A DNA stretch of 64,000 nt from Sphingomonas bacterium (GCF_028289855.1 NZ_JAQGKZ010000058.1:1-64000), one strand, 5' to 3'; counted from the stretch's first letter, positions 36,321 to 45,982 are shown. Numbers and translations are program-made. The notes: generated by a model not told the origin, from the sequence alone.

Positions 36321-36375
36321 CGCGTGTGCATGGCCGAGCGTAGCAGCGCCGGCCCGGCCAGAATGGAGAATGAAG

Positions 36376-36969
36376 ATGGAAATCCGCGTATCGGGCCACC
36401 AGGTCGAAACCGGCGACGCGTTGAAAACCCAGGTCCAGACTCGTCTCCAGGGAATCGCCGACAAATATTTCGCCCGCGCGATCTCCGCGCAGGTGACCTT
36501 CGGCAAGGGACCGCATGACGCGGGATTCACCTGCGATGTCGTCGCACACGTGATGCAAGGGCTGGTGCTCAAGGCGCGCAACGACGGCTATGATGCGCAT
36601 GGTGCGTTTGACGGCGCCGCCGACAAGATCGAAAAACAGCTACGCCGCTACATGCGCCGGCTGAAGGATCGCAAGGCCGTCGCCACCGCCGTCACGGCGG
36701 CCGATGGCGATGCCGCGAATGGGTACGACAATGCCGGCTATACCCTGTTCCAGGAACCGACCGAAGACGAGCCCGCCGATGCCCCGCTGATCATCGCCGA
36801 AACGCGCGTCGACGTGCCCGACGCCAGCGTGTCGGACGCGGTGATGATGCTCGATCTGCGCAACACCCAGGCGCTGATGTTCCGCAATTCGGGGACCGGT
36901 GCGTACAACATGGTCTATCGCCGCGGTGACGGCACGATCGGCTGGGTCGAGCCGCACCGCGCGAACTGA
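36376..36969 (+). CDS. hpf: Long-form ribosome hibernation promoting factor
   Basis: About 197 residues: an N-terminal S30AE domain (MEIRVSGHQVETGDALKTQVQTRLQGIADKYF) that occupies the decoding centre of idle 70S ribosomes, an Ala/Asp-rich linker, and the C-terminal dimerisation domain (DVPDASVSDAVMMLDLRNTQALMFRN) that joins ribosomes into 100S dimers. GGAG is seven bases before the ATG at 36376; an ATG six bases earlier is too close to it. Confidence 0.93.
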   Translation: MEIRVSGHQVETGDALKTQVQTRLQGIADKYFARAISAQVTFGKGPHDAGFTCDVVAHVMQGLVLKARNDGYDAHGAFDGAADKIEKQLRRYMRRLKDRKAVATAVTAADGDAANGYDNAGYTLFQEPTEDEPADAPLIIAETRVDVPDASVSDAVMMLDLRNTQALMFRNSGTGAYNMVYRRGDGTIGWVEPHRAN

Positions 36970-36979
36970 CGGACTGGAC

Positions 36980-37450
36980 ATGACCAACGATCTGTCGGAC
37001 CTGATCAGGCCCGAGGGCATTGCTGAAGGGCTGGCGGTGGTGAGCAAGAAGGCGCTGTTCCAACAGCTCGGTCAGCTTGCCGCCGCGGCCTATGGCATGG
37101 ATGCCAAGGCCGCGGCCGACGGGCTGGCGGTGCGCGAAAAGCTCGGGTCGACCGGGTTCGGCGGCGGCGTCGCGATCCCGCATGCGCGACTGATCGGGAT
37201 CGACGCGATTTGCGGTGTCATCGTCACGCTCGCCAAACCGATCGATGTCGATGCGGTCGATGAACTGCCGGTCGACCTGGTGGTGGCCTTGTTTTCACCG
37301 CCTGACGCGGGCGCTGACCATTTGAAGGCGTTGGCGCGGGTGTCGCGCGCGCTGCGTGACGCGAAATTCGTCGCCAAGTTGCGCGGATCGGGGTCGAAGG
37401 ACGCGATGTACGCACTGCTCGCTCCCGATGAGGCGCGCGATGCCGCCTGA
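36980..37450 (+). CDS. ptsN: PTS IIA-like nitrogen regulatory protein
   Basis: About 156 residues. The phosphorylatable His lies in GGGVAIPHARL, with KALFQQLGQLAAAAYGMD before it and VDLVVALFSPPDAGADHLKALARVSRALRD after, the EIIA-Ntr pattern. It is the output protein of the PTS-Ntr chain that senses nitrogen and PEP. Adjacent hpf is its usual neighbour. Its end overlaps the thioesterase start by 11 bp. Confidence 0.93.
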   Translation: MTNDLSDLIRPEGIAEGLAVVSKKALFQQLGQLAAAAYGMDAKAAADGLAVREKLGSTGFGGGVAIPHARLIGIDAICGVIVTLAKPIDVDAVDELPVDLVVALFSPPDAGADHLKALARVSRALRDAKFVAKLRGSGSKDAMYALLAPDEARDAA

Positions 37451-37892
37451 CGCCGGCGCGGCCGCGCACTTTCGCGCGCTCGAATCGCTTTATGCCGCCG
37501 CGCCGATCAACGGATTGTTCGAATCGCGGCTGGAGATCGTCGAAAGCGGGGTCGCGCGGATCGCGTTCTCGATCGAGCCGCGCCATTATCACGCCGGCGA
37601 TGCGGCGCACGGAACGAGCTATTTCAAGATGCTCGACGATGCGGCGTTTTATGCGTGCAACAGCCTGGTCACCGACCGATTCCTGCTGACCACCGCGTTC
37701 AACCTGCTGTTCACGCGGCCATTGAAGGCGGGGCCGGTGGTCGCCGAAGGACGCTGGGTAAGCGGTCAGCGCCGCGTGTTCGTCGGCGAAGCGCGGCTGA
37801 TCGATTCGGATGGCGAGGAAGCGGCGCGGGGCACCGGCACGTTCATGCGCTCGTCGATCCCGCTTGCCGGCTTGCCGGGTTACGGCAGCTGA
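37440..37892 (+). CDS. PaaI/hotdog-fold thioesterase
   Basis: About 150 residues with one hotdog domain. AAHGTSYFKMLDDAAFYACNSL is the HGxxxxxxD active-site segment with the catalytic Asp, and LLTTAFNLLFTRPLKAGPVVAEGRWV is the typical central strand pair. Acyl-CoA substrate unknown. The ATG at 37440 overlaps ptsN. Confidence 0.85.
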   Translation: MPPDAGAAAHFRALESLYAAAPINGLFESRLEIVESGVARIAFSIEPRHYHAGDAAHGTSYFKMLDDAAFYACNSLVTDRFLLTTAFNLLFTRPLKAGPVVAEGRWVSGQRRVFVGEARLIDSDGEEAARGTGTFMRSSIPLAGLPGYGS

Positions 37893-38224
37893 CCGCGCGG
37901 CTGGCGAGCGGCGTGCTGGTCAACGCGTTGGTGCGGCGCGCCAACCGCGAAGGCGGGTTCGCGACGGTGCTAGCCAAGGGTGATGCGACTGCGGGCGCGA
38001 TCCTGATTATCGCGCAGGATCGTGGCGAACATGCACGAGCCTATGAGCGCGGGGTCGGCGCAAAAGGCGACACCGAACTGCTCCCGGTCGGCCCCGAGGG
38101 GGTTTCTCAGGAAGTCACCGACTACTGGATACGGCGTCGCCGTAACGATCCAGATCTATGGGTGGTGGAGGTGGATATCGCAGCGGCAGAACGATTCGTC
38201 GCTGAAACGATCCTCGACGGTTGA
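37889..38224 (+). CDS. DUF1491 protein, probable CTG start
   Basis: About 111 residues if read from the CTG at 37889, giving (M)TARLASGVLVNALVRRANREGGFATVLAKGD, which matches the usual N-terminus of DUF1491 proteins. The first standard start in frame, GTG at 37913, would remove the conserved RLASG. The CTG overlaps the thioesterase stop (CTGA) in the same 4-bp way as other coupled genes here. Further motifs are AGAILIIAQDRG and YWIRRRRNDPDLWVVEVD. Function unknown. Confidence 0.75.
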   Translation: MTARLASGVLVNALVRRANREGGFATVLAKGDATAGAILIIAQDRGEHARAYERGVGAKGDTELLPVGPEGVSQEVTDYWIRRRRNDPDLWVVEVDIAAAERFVAETILDG

Positions 38225-38385
38225 CTTGCTGCACCGCACAATCCACAGGCAGCATCAATATCATGCGCGTTGTGCTGTGACGGGGTGCGATCCCTAACGG
38301 TTACGCAGTCGGGTGGTAGTCCGGACGGTCCCTTTTTCCTGCGACCGCATTATTTCCGCGCTCCAACCGCACTTTAGTCAGTTGA

Positions 38386-39051
38386 ATGTCGGTTTTCTCT
38401 CGCGCCGCGGGTCCCGTGGCGATTTCTGCTACACTTTTCGCGCTGCTCGGCATGAGCAGCCCGAGCAAGGCTTGGGATGTTGCGCGTGCACCGGTCGACA
38501 CCGTTACCACCGCTGTCCTTCCCGCTATTAACACACCGGGCACCGTCCCGGTTCCCAATTCCCCTCTGAAGCCGGCGACCGATCCGACTCCCGACGAGGT
38601 GTCGATCGCAAAGGCGCCACCGCCTGCCGTTGGTCTCTCCTACGCGAGCCTCGCTGCCGCTGTCGCGGCGCAGGACACGCCGCGTGAGATGGATTCCGAA
38701 CTGTCGTGCCTCGCAGGCGCAGTCTATTTCGAATCGAAGGGCGAGCCGCTGTCGGGCCAGCTCGCGGTCGCCAACGTGATCATCAACCGCACGACATCGG
38801 GGCGTTTCCCGACATCGATCTGCTCGGTGGTCAAGCAGCCGGGGCAATTCTCGTTCGTGCGCGGCGGCCGGATCCCGGCGGTCGGAGCGAACGCGCAATA
38901 TCGCACGGCGACGGCGATCGCGAAGATCGCGCTGGCCGATGCCTGGGCCGATCCCGCGCCCAAGGCGCTCTATTTCCACGCCCGCCGCGTCTCGCCAAAT
39001 TGGGGCAAGGCGCGCGTCGCGATGATCGGCAATCATATCTTCTTCCGCTGA
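38386..39051 (+). CDS. Exported cell-wall hydrolase (SleB family)
   Basis: 221 residues. Signal peptide (VAISATLFALLGMSSPSKA), a Pro/Thr-rich linker, then a SleB/hydrolase_2 domain (about 105-221): CLAGAVYFESKGEPLSGQLAVANVIINR with the catalytic Glu, FSFVRGG and YFHARRVSPNWG. It acts on peptidoglycan in the periplasm. The 160-bp gap before it carries its own promoter presumably; no clear boxes seen. Confidence 0.9.
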   Translation: MSVFSRAAGPVAISATLFALLGMSSPSKAWDVARAPVDTVTTAVLPAINTPGTVPVPNSPLKPATDPTPDEVSIAKAPPPAVGLSYASLAAAVAAQDTPREMDSELSCLAGAVYFESKGEPLSGQLAVANVIINRTTSGRFPTSICSVVKQPGQFSFVRGGRIPAVGANAQYRTATAIAKIALADAWADPAPKALYFHARRVSPNWGKARVAMIGNHIFFR

Positions 39052-39092
39052 TCGGACTTTCCAGCGTTCGCCTAATGTTCTAAAGCGGGGAG

Positions 39093-39596
39093 ATGCTCGA
39101 TGCGTCTCCCCGCTGCCCCCCGATCGGTGACGAGGCGCTGTGCGCGGCGGATGTTGCGCGCGGCGTCATTCGCATGCTCGCGCGGCACGATCTGGCGGCG
39201 ATGACCGAGGTGGCGTTGGACGGCGGTCGCCGCGCCGACATCATGGCGATCGACGGACGTGGCCAGATCGTCATCGTCGAGATCAAGGTGTCGCGCGCCG
39301 ATCTGCTCGGCGATGGCAAATGGTTCGATTATCTCGATCATTGCGACCGTTTCTTCTGGGCGGTGCCGGCGGGGTTCGACCACGCGCCGTTGCACGGCGA
39401 GGCATTCCTGCCCGAGCGATCCGGCGTGATCATCGCCGATCGCTACGATGCGGCGATCCTGCGCGAAGCGGCGACACATCCTTTGAGCACCGCCGGGCGC
39501 AAAAAGTGTACATTGGCGTTTGCCAGGCGAGCGGCACGGCGCGCGAGCGGGCTGGCCGATCCCGAATTGGGGTTCCTGCTCAACGCGTCCGAATAG
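39093..39596 (+). CDS. mmcB: MmcB-family DNA repair protein
   Basis: 167 residues, PD-(D/E)xK nuclease-like. The catalytic core is RRADIMAIDGRGQIVIVEIKVSRADLLGDGKW, with DYLDHCDRFFWAVPAGFD downstream. MmcB in Caulobacter is a damage-inducible repair protein acting with translesion synthesis. A GGGGAG lies immediately upstream of the ATG. Convergent with purH, 89 bp apart. Confidence 0.85.
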   Translation: MLDASPRCPPIGDEALCAADVARGVIRMLARHDLAAMTEVALDGGRRADIMAIDGRGQIVIVEIKVSRADLLGDGKWFDYLDHCDRFFWAVPAGFDHAPLHGEAFLPERSGVIIADRYDAAILREAATHPLSTAGRKKCTLAFARRAARRASGLADPELGFLLNASE

Positions 39597-39685
39597 CGCC
39601 ACGCCGTCAGACGAGACCAGCCATGCCGGTCCCGCTGCCCGCCGTGGCGTCTCGCGGACTGCTTGGGCAATCCGCGTGCGCCCGC

Positions 39686-41260
39686 TCAGTGCCGGAAGTG
39701 CCGCATCCCGGTGAAGATCATCGCCAGTCCCGCCTCGTCCGCCGCGGCGATCACCTCGTCGTCGCGGATCGATCCGCCCGGTTGGATCACGGCGGTGGCA
39801 CCGGCCTCGACGGCCGCTAGCAATCCATCAGCAAACGGAAAAAACGCATCGGAGGCGACCGCCGAGCCAGTCGTACGCGCCTCGCCCCAGCCAGCCTTGT
39901 CGGCAGCGTCCTTGGCCTTCCATGCTGCGATCCGCGCTGATTCGAGCCGGTTCATCTGCCCCGCGCCGATCCCGGCGGTGGCGCCGTCCCTGGCATAGAC
40001 GATCGCGTTCGACTTGATGTGCTTGGCCACAGTCCACGCGAAGCGGCAATCGGCCATTTCCTGCGACGTCGGCTGACGTTTGGTCACGACCCGCAAAGCA
40101 TTTTCATCGATCGAGCCATTGTCGCGCGACTGGATGAGCCAGCCACCAGCGATCGATTTGGCAGCGAGGCCGGACCTGCGCGGATCGGGCAGTTCGCCGG
40201 TCAGCAGCAAGCGCAAATTCTTCTTGGCCGCGAACAAGGCGACGGCCTCGGCATCGGCGTCGGGCGCGACGACCACTTCGGTGAAGATGCCGGTGATCGC
40301 CTGCGCCGTGGCGGCGTCGAGCGGTCGGTTGACCGCGATGACCCCGCCGAATGCCGATACCGTGTCGCATGCGAACGCCGCTTCATATGCTTCGGCCAGC
40401 GTTCGCGCGGTTGCGACCCCACACGGATTGGCGTGCTTGACGATGACGCAGGTCGGATCGGCGGTTCGAAACTCGGCGATCAGCTCGAGCGCGGCGTCGG
40501 CGTCGTTGAGGTTGTTGTAGCTGAGCGCCTTGCCCTGCACTTGGCGCGCTTGGCCGATCCCGCGCGTGGCTGGGCCGGTCGCGGCGTAGAACGCGGCGGC
40601 CTGGTGCGGGTTTTCGCCGTAGCGCAATTCGTCGCCCGACCGGTTGAGGATCAACGGCAAGGTCTGTGGGAAGCGCTCGCCCTGGTCGGCGAAGGCGAAC
40701 CAGCTCGCAATCATCGAATCGTAGGTCGCCGTGGCGGCGAATGCCTTGGCGGCGAGCTTCTTGCGCTCATCCAGCGTGGTTTCGCCGCGCGCAATGGCGT
40801 CATAATCGGCCGGATCGGTGACGATCGCGACGAAAGCGTGGTTCTTGGCCGCCGATCGCACCATCGACGGGCCGCCGATATCGATATTTTCGATGATCTC
40901 GTTGCGCTCCGCGCCTTTCGCGACGGTCGCGGCGAATGGGTAGAGGTTGACCACGACCAAATCGATGGCGCCGATGCCGTGGTTCTCCATCGCCGCGGCA
41001 TGCGCGGGATCGTCGCGCACCGCGAGCAATCCGCCATGGACCATCGGGTGGAGCGTCTTGACTCGCCCGTCCATCATTTCGGGAAAGCCGGTCAGGTCGG
41101 ACACGTCGCGGACCGTCAGCCCAGCATCGCGCAGCGCGGTCGCGGTGCCGCCGGTGGAGACCAGTTCGACACCCTTCGCCGCGAGCGCGGCGGCCAGGTC
41201 GACAATCCCGGTCTTATCGGACACCGAGAGCAATGCCCGCTCGATACGAATTGGATCCAT
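39686..41260 (-). CDS. purH: AICAR transformylase / IMP cyclohydrolase
   Basis: A bifunctional enzyme for the last two steps of IMP synthesis. About 524 residues. N-terminal IMP cyclohydrolase domain ([41 protein letters not shown]) and C-terminal AICAR transformylase domain ([32 protein letters not shown]). The start at 41260 fits the conserved N-terminus. Confidence 0.97.
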   Translation of the reverse strand: MDPIRIERALLSVSDKTGIVDLAAALAAKGVELVSTGGTATALRDAGLTVRDVSDLTGFPEMMDGRVKTLHPMVHGGLLAVRDDPAHAAAMENHGIGAIDLVVVNLYPFAATVAKGAERNEIIENIDIGGPSMVRSAAKNHAFVAIVTDPADYDAIARGETTLDERKKLAAKAFAATATYDSMIASWFAFADQGERFPQTLPLILNRSGDELRYGENPHQAAAFYAATGPATRGIGQARQVQGKALSYNNLNDADAALELIAEFRTADPTCVIVKHANPCGVATARTLAEAYEAAFACDTVSAFGGVIAVNRPLDAATAQAITGIFTEVVVAPDADAEAVALFAAKKNLRLLLTGELPDPRRSGLAAKSIAGGWLIQSRDNGSIDENALRVVTKRQPTSQEMADCRFAWTVAKHIKSNAIVYARDGATAGIGAGQMNRLESARIAAWKAKDAADKAGWGEARTTGSAVASDAFFPFADGLLAAVEAGATAVIQPGGSIRDDEVIAAADEAGLAMIFTGMRHFRH

Positions 41261-41352
41261 GCCGGCGCCTTCCATGAAATCGGGGCCCGGTGGCAAGGGG
41301 CTAATTCGCCGCCGGCATATTATCGCCGCAGCGATCCGCGATCGTCACCGTA

Positions 41353-42162
41353 TCAAGCGGCGGTATCGTCGTCTTGCCCGATCGAGTTATCGCCGAGCTT
41401 GTAGCGGGGAAAGGTATTGCGAATGAACGACTTGAGCGTCGGATAGCCAAACCATACCCGCTTACTATTTTTGCCCACGCCCGTACGCTCGACGAACCCC
41501 TTCTTATAATCGACAAGTCGATTGCCGAGTTCGCCGAGCGGCTTGGTGCCGCCCTCTACATAGCCACGCACAACCAGGTCGATGGATTTGACCGTGTCGT
41601 CGTCGATTTCGATATGGCCGTCGCCGGGCGCCCGATCCGCTGCCGCGACATCCGGAGGCGCTTCGCCAGCCTGGCGAACGGCGTCGAGCTTGGCGCCGAT
41701 CCCGGTGAGATCGTCGTCGGCGGACAGCGATCTGTGCCGGATGTCCAGATCGGGAATGACGACCGATCCGGCAAAAACCGAAAAGTTGTAGACCGAAACG
41801 TCTTCGCCTTTGTAGCGGATCAGGCCGTCCTTGACGCCGCCATATTTGCGGTACGTGTCGTTGGAGAGGATCGGCCAGCCGTTCGCCAGCGCCGTTTCGA
41901 GCAGGAAAAGATCGGCCTCCTCACCGCTTGGCGCGATCTGGAAATATTCGCTGGTCCGTTTGGTCAGGCCGACGAAATCGGTCCGGGCCTGCGATTTTTC
42001 GTCGGTCCTGTAGCGAAAGGACGCGTCGAAGATCGTATAGGGCAAGGCCCGATGGGCGAGCAGGGCGTTCACGACCCGCGCCAAGCCGGCGAGCGCGGTC
42101 AACTTTCCCGAGCCGGCCCCGTACAAGCTGATATTGGACCCGTCGATCAAGACGCTACGCAT
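41353..42162 (-). CDS. NYN/Zc3h12a-type ribonuclease-like protein with possible LOTUS-like C-terminus
   Basis: About 269 residues. The N-terminal domain (1-150) has the PIN-like acidic set: DGSN (Asp7), TIFDAS (Asp46), EEADLFLLETA (Asp84) and ILSNDTYRKY (Asp102), the arrangement of NYN and Zc3h12a-like RNases. A variable linker follows, then at about 190-265 a KPLGELGNRLVDYKKGF...YPTLKSFIRNTFPRYKL segment that resembles an OST-HTH/LOTUS RNA-binding fold (by eye). Such a protein would cut RNA; target unknown. It stands alone between purH and the heparinase gene. Gaps of about 90 bp on each side. Confidence 0.7.
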   Translation of the reverse strand: MRSVLIDGSNISLYGAGSGKLTALAGLARVVNALLAHRALPYTIFDASFRYRTDEKSQARTDFVGLTKRTSEYFQIAPSGEEADLFLLETALANGWPILSNDTYRKYGGVKDGLIRYKGEDVSVYNFSVFAGSVVIPDLDIRHRSLSADDDLTGIGAKLDAVRQAGEAPPDVAAADRAPGDGHIEIDDDTVKSIDLVVRGYVEGGTKPLGELGNRLVDYKKGFVERTGVGKNSKRVWFGYPTLKSFIRNTFPRYKLGDNSIGQDDDTAA

Positions 42163-42251
42163 GCGGCACTCCCATTCGATCAGCTTAGTGCGCCCGTATC
42201 GGGAGGCAAGATCGACCAAGTCCAGATCAGGGGTAACGGACTCGTTCGCGA

Positions 42252-43973
42252 TCAGGTCGCGCGCTTCAAGGCCCAGCCGATCGTTTCGCCGCCCGCCGTC
42301 GCTTCGCCACTGACGACGATCTGCTGAGTCGAGACCGGACGCCCGTCGGGGTCGATCCACAGGCTTTCCTCGATCGCCAGCACGCCGCCGCGGCAACGGA
42401 ATTGCCACAGCTTTCCCGACGGCAAACGGAGAAGTGCCGCCATGCCGTCGGCGGTCGGCGCGGCTTCGACGCCAGCGCCCAAATGGAAGCGGATCGCGAA
42501 GATGGCTGCGGCGCTTTTGCGGCGCTTGCCGGCGGGCAACAGCATATCGTCGCCGCGCAACTCGCGGCCATCGGCCGCGAGCAGCAACTGGCGGCGGTGG
42601 AGGAAGCCGAAGCGGCGGGCATAGCCGTCATGGCTCGCCTCGATCCGGCTGCCCGTGGCGCTTTCCTGCCGCGCCTGCTCGACCTCGGCGACGCCGCGGC
42701 CGAGCGTGCCGTCGGGATGGATCGCGGTCGAATTGCTGTCGCCGACGATCAGCGTCGAATGCGCGGCGGTGGTGCGAAGGCCATCCGCAAGCGCTTGCGG
42801 GATCTGTGCGATCGCCGCGCGCGCGCCACCGCAATTGACCACCAGCCGTTCCGCCCCGTCGGACATCTCGAACGCCAGTGTGGAAGCGCAGCCGCCCGCG
42901 GCCAGCCGCGCGATCGGCGGCGGCGCGGCGTCCACGATTACCACCGCGTCGCCCTGTGCGAGCCGCTGATACCCCCAGTCGCGCGCCTGGCGCAGCGGGC
43001 GCGCGCGCACGCCGGTCGCAGCGACGATCTCGTCGATCCGTTCGGGGCGAACCGGGCCCCCACCCTGCCAGCTCGACAGGCCGTGATCGGCATGACAGAC
43101 GCCCTGCAGCGCCGGCACCATCCGCCCCAGCGCTGCCGACAGCGCGGCGGGCGGGGCAAGGCGGCGGGCAGTGTACACCTCGCGCAGCATCGTCAGCAGC
43201 ATGATGATGTCGAGCTGAACCAATGGCGCGCGTGCGGCGACCCCGCCATCTTCGTGCACCGCTTGCTCGATCGCCCGGGTCAGACCGTCCTCGCCGATCT
43301 GGCGGCGCGGATCGCCGCCGGGGATCAGCAGCCCCGCCGCGATCACCCCGCACCACGCGGCGATCCGCGCCACCCCGGCGGGCGCCTTGTCGGCAGCACG
43401 GTCGAGATGCCGCGCCCCGCGCGCCAGCGTGTTGAGGACGAGGCTGCGATAGACAAGGTCGCTCGACGACAGGATCAGCGGGGCGTGCGCGGTCCAGTGC
43501 AGGATGCGGCGCCCCCACAGCTCGGCGCCCCAGGCGGGCTCGCTGACCTTTTCGGCGTGAACCGCGAGCCACGCGCGCATCAGCGCCTCGGCGATTGGCG
43601 CACCGATCGCGCGCGGCGCGACGGTCGACAGGTCGCGCAGCCAGGCGAAGCTGTGGAGATGCTCGCCGAACGGCGGCTTCCAATTGGGTTTCGCGAAGTC
43701 GAGATCGGCGAACGCGATGCTTTCGCCGCGAAACGCCATCCGTTCATCGAGCAAGGCATTGCCCCGGCGCGGGTCGCCGGCGAACGGATCTTCGGGCACC
43801 GCGATCAGCTTCAATGGATGCCGCCCGCGCAGGCGCAGCGCGTGGAACGGGGTGCGCCAGGCCAACCGGCGGAAGCGTTCGGACACGCGCTCGGCGAGCG
43901 ACAGCCCGCCGCTGCCGCCGTGGCGGATCAGCCGCTTGCCTTCCTCGATTTCGTCGGGCGTGTCGTCGCTCAC
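42252..43973 (-). CDS. Heparinase II/III family protein
   Basis: 573 residues. An alpha-helical toroid N-terminal half (SFAWLRDLSTVAPRAIGAPIAEALMRAW, WGRRILHWTAHAPLIL) and a beta-sandwich C-terminal half (AAHSTLIVGDSNSTAI, ASHDGYARRFGFLHRRQLLL) follow the heparinase II/III layout. No signal peptide is evident. In alphaproteobacteria this gene commonly sits next to rsmB and rpe; its polysaccharide substrate is not known. ATG overlaps the rpe stop by 4 bp. Confidence 0.88.
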   Translation of the reverse strand: MSDDTPDEIEEGKRLIRHGGSGGLSLAERVSERFRRLAWRTPFHALRLRGRHPLKLIAVPEDPFAGDPRRGNALLDERMAFRGESIAFADLDFAKPNWKPPFGEHLHSFAWLRDLSTVAPRAIGAPIAEALMRAWLAVHAEKVSEPAWGAELWGRRILHWTAHAPLILSSSDLVYRSLVLNTLARGARHLDRAADKAPAGVARIAAWCGVIAAGLLIPGGDPRRQIGEDGLTRAIEQAVHEDGGVAARAPLVQLDIIMLLTMLREVYTARRLAPPAALSAALGRMVPALQGVCHADHGLSSWQGGGPVRPERIDEIVAATGVRARPLRQARDWGYQRLAQGDAVVIVDAAPPPIARLAAGGCASTLAFEMSDGAERLVVNCGGARAAIAQIPQALADGLRTTAAHSTLIVGDSNSTAIHPDGTLGRGVAEVEQARQESATGSRIEASHDGYARRFGFLHRRQLLLAADGRELRGDDMLLPAGKRRKSAAAIFAIRFHLGAGVEAAPTADGMAALLRLPSGKLWQFRCRGGVLAIEESLWIDPDGRPVSTQQIVVSGEATAGGETIGWALKRAT

Positions 43974-44632
43974 CCGCCCCTCAGCGCGGCGATGTTGGCG
44001 GCGTAGGCGGACGGGCCGCCCTTGAAGGTCGCGGTGCCGGCGACCAACGCATCCGCGCCCGCGGCGATCGCGCGCGGCGCGGTGTCGCGGTCGATCCCGC
44101 CATCGACTTCGAGATCGACCGTCAGGCCTTGCTTGTCGATCATCGAGCGCACCGATTCGATCTTGCGCAGCGAGGACTCGATGAAGCTCTGGCCGCCGAA
44201 CCCAGGGTTGACGCTCATGATCAGCACCAGATCGACCTCTTCGAGCAGATAGTCGAGCGCCTTGGCCGGAGTCTGCGGCGTCAGCACCGCCCCGGCGCGC
44301 TTGCCGAGCGAGCGGATGTGGCGGAGGCTGCGATGCGTGTGCGGGCCGGCCTCGACATGGATCGAAATGGTGTCGGCGCCTGCTTCGGCGAACTGGTCGA
44401 GAAAATCATCGACCGGCGCGATCATCAGGTGAACGTCGAGCGGCTTGTCGGTGTGCGGGCGGATCGCCTTCACCACGGCGGGGCCGATCGTGATGTTGGG
44501 GACGAAATGGCCGTCCATCACGTCGACATGGATCCAGTCGGCGCCCGCCGCGTCGATCGCGCGGACTTCCTCGCCCAATTTGGCGAAATCGGCGCTGAGG
44601 ATCGAGGGGGCGATGCGGACCGGGTTGGGCAT
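43970..44632 (-). CDS. rpe: Ribulose-phosphate 3-epimerase
   Basis: Pentose-phosphate enzyme, 220-residue TIM barrel. IAPSILSADFAKLGEEV, WIHVDVMDGHFVPNITIGP, VLIMSVNPGFGGQSF and DLEVDGGIDRDTAP give the metal and substrate residues. 9 bp after rsmB and overlapping the heparinase gene, so one transcript is likely. Confidence 0.96.
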   Translation of the reverse strand: MPNPVRIAPSILSADFAKLGEEVRAIDAAGADWIHVDVMDGHFVPNITIGPAVVKAIRPHTDKPLDVHLMIAPVDDFLDQFAEAGADTISIHVEAGPHTHRSLRHIRSLGKRAGAVLTPQTPAKALDYLLEEVDLVLIMSVNPGFGGQSFIESSLRKIESVRSMIDKQGLTVDLEVDGGIDRDTAPRAIAAGADALVAGTATFKGGPSAYAANIAALRGG

Positions 44633-44641
44633 GGTGGTTTG

Positions 44642-45904
44642 TTAGCCAGCCCGCGCGAATCGGGCAATGAAGAAGCCGTCGCAGCCGCCTTCCGCCTCAA
44701 GCGCGCCGGGCAGGATGCGGACCCAGCCCTTGGCTGTCGGCGCGATGGCGGCGGGAAGCTCGTCGGCGCGGACCGGATCCACAGCGAAATCCTTGTTGGC
44801 CGACAGGAAGGCTTCGGCCTGATCTTCACCCTCGGCGCGTTCGAGCGAGCAAGTGGCATAAACCAGCTTGCCGCCCTTCTTGAGCCAGCCCGCTGCGTGC
44901 GCGAGCAAATGACGCTGAAGATCGGTCATCTGCTCGATCGAGGCGGAATGGATGCGGTGGATGACGTCGGGGTGACGGCGGAAGATACCCGTCGCGCTGC
45001 ACGGTGCGTCGAGCAGGACGGCATCGACCGGCGCGGCCGGACTCCATTTGGTCGCGTCTTCCGCGATTATGTCCGCCGACAAATGCGTGCGGTCGAGATT
45101 GGCGCGAAGTCGCGCAAGACGACTTTCGGCGATATCGATCGCGATGACGTCCCAGCCAGCGGCGGCGAGCTGCATCGTCTTGCCACCGGGCGCGGCGCAA
45201 GCGTCGATCGCGGTGCCGGCGCCGGCGCCCAGCAGTCGCGCGGGAATCGACGCGGCGATGTCCTGCACCCACCACGCGCCCTCGCCGTAGCCGGGGAGTT
45301 CGGGGATCGCGGTGCCGCGCGGCAAGCGGCGGTGGCCGGGGAGCAGTTGCTGTCCCTCCGGGCCCTGCGCGCCGCGCAACGTCAGGTCGAGCGGCGGCGG
45401 GGTCGCCATCGCGCGCCGCGCCGCATCGACCATGTCGGCGCCCCATTGCTCGGCCCAGCGGCCGGCGGTGTCGGCGGGCAGCGCGGGCGGATCGGGCAAG
45501 GTCACGCCGCGCCGGCTGAGCGTGCCGAACACGCCATGAACCAGCTTGCGCGGGCCGCCGTCGACCAGCGGCAGCACGGTGGCGATCGCGGCATGGCTCG
45601 GCGTGCCGAGCGCGAGCATTTGCGCGAGCGCGATACGCAACACGAAACGGGCCTTGGCGTCATGCGGCAACGGACGCTGCGTCGCCGAATCGATCAGCGC
45701 GTCGATATCGGGGAGATGCCGCAGCACTTCGGCGGCGATCGCCCGCGCCAGCGCGCGGTCGTTATCGGCGCGAATACTGGCGAGCGCGCGGCCGCCGGCC
45801 TGTTCGAGCGTTTCGCCCCGCCGCAGCACCGCGTCGAGCAGCCGTAGCGCCGCCTGGCGCGCGGCGACGCCGGGCGGGAGCCCGCCAGCGTGGGGCTGGT
45901 TCAT
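44642..45904 (-). CDS. rsmB: 16S rRNA (cytosine-967 C5) methyltransferase
   Basis: About 420 residues. An N-terminal NusB-like RNA-binding domain (ARQAALRLLDAVLRRGETLEQAG) and a C-terminal Rossmann methyltransferase: DACAAPGGKTMQLAAAG for SAM, LLDAPCSATGIFRRHPD with one catalytic Cys and VYATCSLERAEGEDQ with the other. Start at 45904; the frame continues upstream through the start of the divergent DUF1674 gene. Confidence 0.95.
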   Translation of the reverse strand: MNQPHAGGLPPGVAARQAALRLLDAVLRRGETLEQAGGRALASIRADNDRALARAIAAEVLRHLPDIDALIDSATQRPLPHDAKARFVLRIALAQMLALGTPSHAAIATVLPLVDGGPRKLVHGVFGTLSRRGVTLPDPPALPADTAGRWAEQWGADMVDAARRAMATPPPLDLTLRGAQGPEGQQLLPGHRRLPRGTAIPELPGYGEGAWWVQDIAASIPARLLGAGAGTAIDACAAPGGKTMQLAAAGWDVIAIDIAESRLARLRANLDRTHLSADIIAEDATKWSPAAPVDAVLLDAPCSATGIFRRHPDVIHRIHSASIEQMTDLQRHLLAHAAGWLKKGGKLVYATCSLERAEGEDQAEAFLSANKDFAVDPVRADELPAAIAPTAKGWVRILPGALEAEGGCDGFFIARFARAG

Positions 45905-45982
45905 GCTTGAAGACCGGTCATCACCGGCCCATCTGGACGGTTGTGACGCGCATCGCAATTGCGCGCTGCTTTCGGAGGAACG

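Noticed and set aside
39597-39685. Terminator between mmcB and purH
   Set aside because: CGAGAC/GTCTCG arms are seen but the loop is long and no T-run follows, so support is too weak.
42402-44006. 534-codon plus-strand open frame
   Set aside because: Antisense of the heparinase gene, no recognisable domain.
43595-45847. 750-codon plus-strand open frame
   Set aside because: Antisense to heparinase, rpe and rsmB, all of which have clear motifs; composition is shadow-like.
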